From contig JADKAJ010000007.1 of assembly GCA_016719165.1 (NCBI GenBank), forward strand, positions 1 through 64,000: a stretch of 64,000 bases of DNA, given 5' to 3'. The stretch's first letter is position 1. Each line of letters starts with the position of its first letter. Both the position numbers and the translations under genes were made by a program. The notes beneath the pieces were generated by a model. It made no database searches and was not told the origin of the DNA. It saw only the letters and a program-made list of their open reading frames with translations. Origin of the DNA: Chitinophagaceae bacterium (lineage in GTDB: Bacteria > Bacteroidota > Bacteroidia > Chitinophagales > Chitinophagaceae). This document shows, piece after piece, positions 61,721 through 64,000 of this stretch.

Positions 61721-62548
61721 CTACATCCTGCCTTCAAAAAAACCGAGTTGCTTAAGGATATCTTTGAGCATTTTCATCCTTATCGTCGACATATCAAAGT
61801 CTTTATCAGGAGATTCGATATTCAGCACAAAAAAGTAGGGGTGGTTGTTTTCTTCCACCCAGCCTACCACCCAACCAATGGCATTACCGTTTTCTTTAAA
61901 TCCCCAACCGGTTTTATAACCCAACCTGTAGTTGGAATTATTTTCAAATAACATAGCCCTCTTTACCATCTCCTGGTAACTCTTAAAAAATGGCAATTGA
62001 TCAAAATATAGTCTTTTTACCAGGCCCAGCTGCTGGTCAGGTGTGATCTTTAAAGAATTATCAAGCCAGAAACTATCAATGGCAGAGGTTATCACCACTT
62101 TTCCTGTATCAGTTTTGGCACCATATTTTAAGCTATCCAACCAAATTTGCATGGTGTCTTTACCAATCCGGCGGGCAACTTCCTGGTAATAATAAACAGA
62201 AGAAACCCGGAACGCCTCATACATATTCAGGTCTTTGTTCCAATCAGCTACTCTTCTTTCAACTCCATCCCATTTTATCACCATACTATCGCTGCTGATC
62301 TTCCCGGTTTGCAAACCGATGAGTGAATTCAAAATTTTAAATGTACTCGCCGGCAAATAACTGCTGTCACGATAACGGCCCAGGTTATGCACCGTAAATT
62401 TACCGGAAGCATTATCCATCAGAGCAAAGCATCCCTCCACTTTATTGTCATCAAAATATTTCTTCAGGCTTTTATCCTGTTTAACATTATTGGGAGAGCA
62501 GGATTGCAAAAAAACTATCAGCAAAAGGAAATTAGAGAATTGTTTCAT
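61721..62548 (-). CDS. class D beta-lactamase-like lipoprotein
   Basis: 275-residue serine beta-lactamase-fold protein with a lipobox (FLQSCSPN, Cys17). Class D motifs are S68-x-x-K71 in PASTFKILN, S-x-V in RVSSVYYYQEVARRIG, and K212-T-G in GYKTGWGF, along with FWLDNSLKITPDQQ. The usual YGN motif reads YGA (KYGAKTDTG, residue 144), so one conserved side chain is missing. It may be a working chromosomal OXA-type enzyme with altered activity or a BlaR-like or penicillin-binding relative. No regulator is adjacent. Activity against drugs cannot be judged from sequence. Confidence 0.85.
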   Translation of the reverse strand: MKQFSNFLLLIVFLQSCSPNNVKQDKSLKKYFDDNKVEGCFALMDNASGKFTVHNLGRYRDSSYLPASTFKILNSLIGLQTGKISSDSMVIKWDGVERRVADWNKDLNMYEAFRVSSVYYYQEVARRIGKDTMQIWLDSLKYGAKTDTGKVVITSAIDSFWLDNSLKITPDQQLGLVKRLYFDQLPFFKSYQEMVKRAMLFENNSNYRLGYKTGWGFKENGNAIGWVVGWVEENNHPYFFVLNIESPDKDFDMSTIRMKMLKDILKQLGFFEGRM

Positions 62549-62579
62549 CTGGGAATTAAAATTTCGGCAAAGGTAGCCA

Positions 62580-63104
62580 TCATTCGGTTCGCTTTAAAAT
62601 AGCTTTCTGATAACTACCAACTTTATAACTGTCAACAGACGGACTGTTCTCTGTTCCATTCCCGCTTGTCATAATAGGTTTTGCAGAAATGCTGAAAAAT
62701 TCTATCATCAGCTGATCATTCTCTATCCAGTAATTGTTGATGATTGTAGCGTTCATTACCGTAAACGCTCCACAAAATTTATCAGCAACCCAGAACTGGT
62801 CAAGCACAATACCATTATTCTCATCAATTACCCAATGCCCTTTGTACGTATCTTTTGCGATCAATGTGTAGGGCCGGTTATCTTCCTTTGATGAACCATA
62901 AATTATTTGCCAGGTAAATTTATGGGCACTGTCTGACGGATGAATGCGCAATTCCATATTCACTTTTTGAGGTTCTTTACTACCGGTTTTAAACCATAGC
63001 AATTCTCCTTTCCAGTTACCGATCCAGTTTTGAGGAAACGGATTTTCCTGACCAGAAATAATATGAGAAAAAAAGCTGCATAGTACAGTAATGAGAAGCT
63101 TCAT
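62580..63104 (-). CDS. exported protein of unknown function
   Basis: 174-residue protein with a signal peptide (LLITVLCSFFSHIISGQ). The mature part looks like a single beta-rich, lipocalin-like domain: WIGNWKGELLWFKTGSKEPQ, FTWQIIYGSSKEDNRPYTLI, GHWVIDENNGIVLDQFW and YWIENDQLMIEFFSIS. I recognise no named family. It lies 31 bases upstream of the beta-lactamase-like gene and may share its transcript. A terminator just upstream (63121-63151) isolates it from the small lipoprotein gene. Confidence 0.7.
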   Translation of the reverse strand: MKLLITVLCSFFSHIISGQENPFPQNWIGNWKGELLWFKTGSKEPQKVNMELRIHPSDSAHKFTWQIIYGSSKEDNRPYTLIAKDTYKGHWVIDENNGIVLDQFWVADKFCGAFTVMNATIINNYWIENDQLMIEFFSISAKPIMTSGNGTENSPSVDSYKVGSYQKAILKRTE

Positions 63105-63120
63105 GTGACTTGTTTTGCTA

Positions 63121-63151
63121 AAAATAAAAAAGTCCCGGCTTATAACCGGGA
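63121..63151 (-). terminator. terminator of the small lipoprotein gene
   Basis: On the minus strand GTCCCGG-N7-CCGGGAC, followed by TTTTTTATTTT; perfect 7-bp stem, 29 bases after the stop at 63180. Confidence 0.8.
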
Positions 63152-63179
63152 CCCGAATGTTTTGATTATCCTTAACTCT

Positions 63180-63308
63180 CTACAGGTATATACCATTTTT
63201 AAGGCGATAATGTTTATTACCCTGGCAATCCCTTTTTGTAGCAGCGCAAGAGCTGAATACAAACATGACGAAGGCCGCTGTGGCCAGGCAAACCAATAAT
63301 TTCTTCAT
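63180..63308 (-). CDS. 42-residue small lipoprotein
   Basis: Short gene encoding a lipoprotein signal (MKKLLVCLATAAFVMFVFSS) followed by the lipidated Cys21 and a 21-residue tail ending GNKHYRLKNGIYL. The tail has a second cysteine (RDCQG). Such tiny lipoproteins are often missed because of length. It is followed by its own terminator, supporting real expression. Function unknown. Confidence 0.7.
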   Translation of the reverse strand: MKKLLVCLATAAFVMFVFSSCAATKRDCQGNKHYRLKNGIYL

Positions 63309-63566
63309 ACTTTTTTTTAAAAGTTGGGTCAACAAATTAATTAAGGAAATTCAAGGGAATTGGGCGGGTAGAGTTTACTTCATCGTTAGTAGGAAACGAA
63401 AGTAATACCCAAAAATTGTATTTCATAACTTATGCTGCTCTTTTTCCTGTTTTTTATGAAAACTCACGAAGTAGGTTATCCTATTAGTAGAACTCCGATA
63501 CATAGTAATTTTACTCGTATAAAGATCAATCAATTGCAACTCATTGCATTTCACGCTGAATATAAA

Positions 63567-64000
63567 TCATTTCAATACCCCTAGCTCTTTTCCAATCTTT
63601 GTAAACGCTGCTATAGCTTTATCCAGATGCTGCTGCTCATGAGCCGCACTCAGTTGTACACGAATGCGGGCCTGCCCTTTTGCAACCACCGGGAAGAAGA
63701 ACCCAATTACATAAATACCTTCTTCCAGCAATCGAGTTGCCATCGTTTGTGCAAGCACTGCATCATACAACATGATGGGAACGATTGGATGGTCGCCGGG
63801 TTTTATGTCGAAACCGGCATCGGTCATTTTAGTGCGAAAGTATTTGGTATTGTATTCCAACTTATCTCTTAATTCAGTGGTTTCGGTCAGCATGTCCAGC
63901 ACGGCAATAGAAGCGCCAACAATAGAGGGAGCCAGTGTATTACTGAAAAGATAAGGTCTTGATTTCTGGCGCAGCATATCAATGATCTCTTTACGGCCGG
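63567..64000 (-). CDS. kbl: glycine C-acetyltransferase (2-amino-3-ketobutyrate CoA ligase), 3' part
   Basis: Last 144 residues of a PLP-dependent alpha-oxoamine synthase; the gene enters from the right edge (GRKEIIDMLRQKSRPYLFSN). NTLAPSIVGASIAVLDML, GDHPIVPIMLYDA, EEGIYVIGFFFPVVAKGQ and ARIRVQLSAAHEQQHLDKAI match Kbl closely. With threonine dehydrogenase it splits 2-amino-3-oxobutyrate into glycine and acetyl-CoA. The PLP-lysine part lies outside the window. Confidence 0.9.
   Translation of the reverse strand, partial: GRKEIIDMLRQKSRPYLFSNTLAPSIVGASIAVLDMLTETTELRDKLEYNTKYFRTKMTDAGFDIKPGDHPIVPIMLYDAVLAQTMATRLLEEGIYVIGFFFPVVAKGQARIRVQLSAAHEQQHLDKAIAAFTKIGKELGVLK

Overview
The window looks like chromosomal DNA of a Bacteroidota member, most likely Chitinophagaceae or close relatives. 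Pointers to this are a type IX secretion (T9SS) sorting tail, TonB-plug/MG2 and DUF5916 proteins, a UpxY-type NusG paralogue heading a polysaccharide operon, the long three-domain IspG, fused IcmF, BatB/BatC, and -33/-7 promoters of the TTTG / TAnnTTTG type. No rRNA, tRNA, CRISPR array or prophage was seen.

Region 1 (1-17462, all minus strand) is a surface-polysaccharide operon. Read in transcription order it encodes UpxY, Wza, Wzc, a WbpP-type epimerase, RmlB, a four-helix-bundle ORF inside inverted hexamer repeats, RmlA, Ugd, UDP-xylose synthase, an AbiEii/DUF6922 toxin-antitoxin-like pair, WlbB and WlbA. It ends in a compact acyl-sugar module: FdtA, acyl carrier protein, SDR ketoreductase, metallo-beta-lactamase-fold hydrolase, KAS III, AMP-dependent acyl ligase, GNAT acyltransferase and an FdtB-type aminotransferase. 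RmlA, RmlB, FdtA and FdtB would make a dTDP-3-amino-3,6-dideoxyhexose. The ACP/KAS III/SDR/ligase set could build a short hydroxyacyl group that the GNAT puts on the amine. Positions 1-6400 carry many single-base frame breaks in otherwise well-conserved proteins, which look more like base-calling errors than decay.

Region 2 (17.9-25.1 kb) holds an NagX-like acetyltransferase, a META-domain protein, a PA0069-type radical SAM protein and a 2H phosphoesterase-like protein. It also holds an SOS mutagenesis cassette (umuD-umuC-unknown-SRAP) whose UmuD lacks both catalytic residues.

Region 3 (25.1-38.9 kb) is rich in glycan and cell-wall turnover genes: a sulfatase, a NamZ-type exo-muramidase, an N-acetylmuramoyl-L-alanine amidase, and an AmgK-like sugar kinase fused to a RapZ C-terminal domain followed by MurU. 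Between these lie a DEAD-box helicase, a WG-repeat protein, an MG2/TonB-plug protein and the cobalamin-dependent mutase IcmF.

Region 4 (39-64 kb) is mixed housekeeping and envelope genes. These include an M1 peptidase, a 1519-residue T9SS propeller/Ig protein, RidA, a degenerate 3-hydroxyacyl-CoA dehydrogenase-like protein coupled to TsaB, ArsR with a clear operator, a CstB-like persulfide dioxygenase/rhodanese, a 2OG oxygenase, DUF5916, and a minus-strand run (BatB, BatC, IspG, lysoplasmalogenase, NadB, LpxL-like). It closes with a class D beta-lactamase-like lipoprotein, a 42-residue lipoprotein and the 3' part of kbl.
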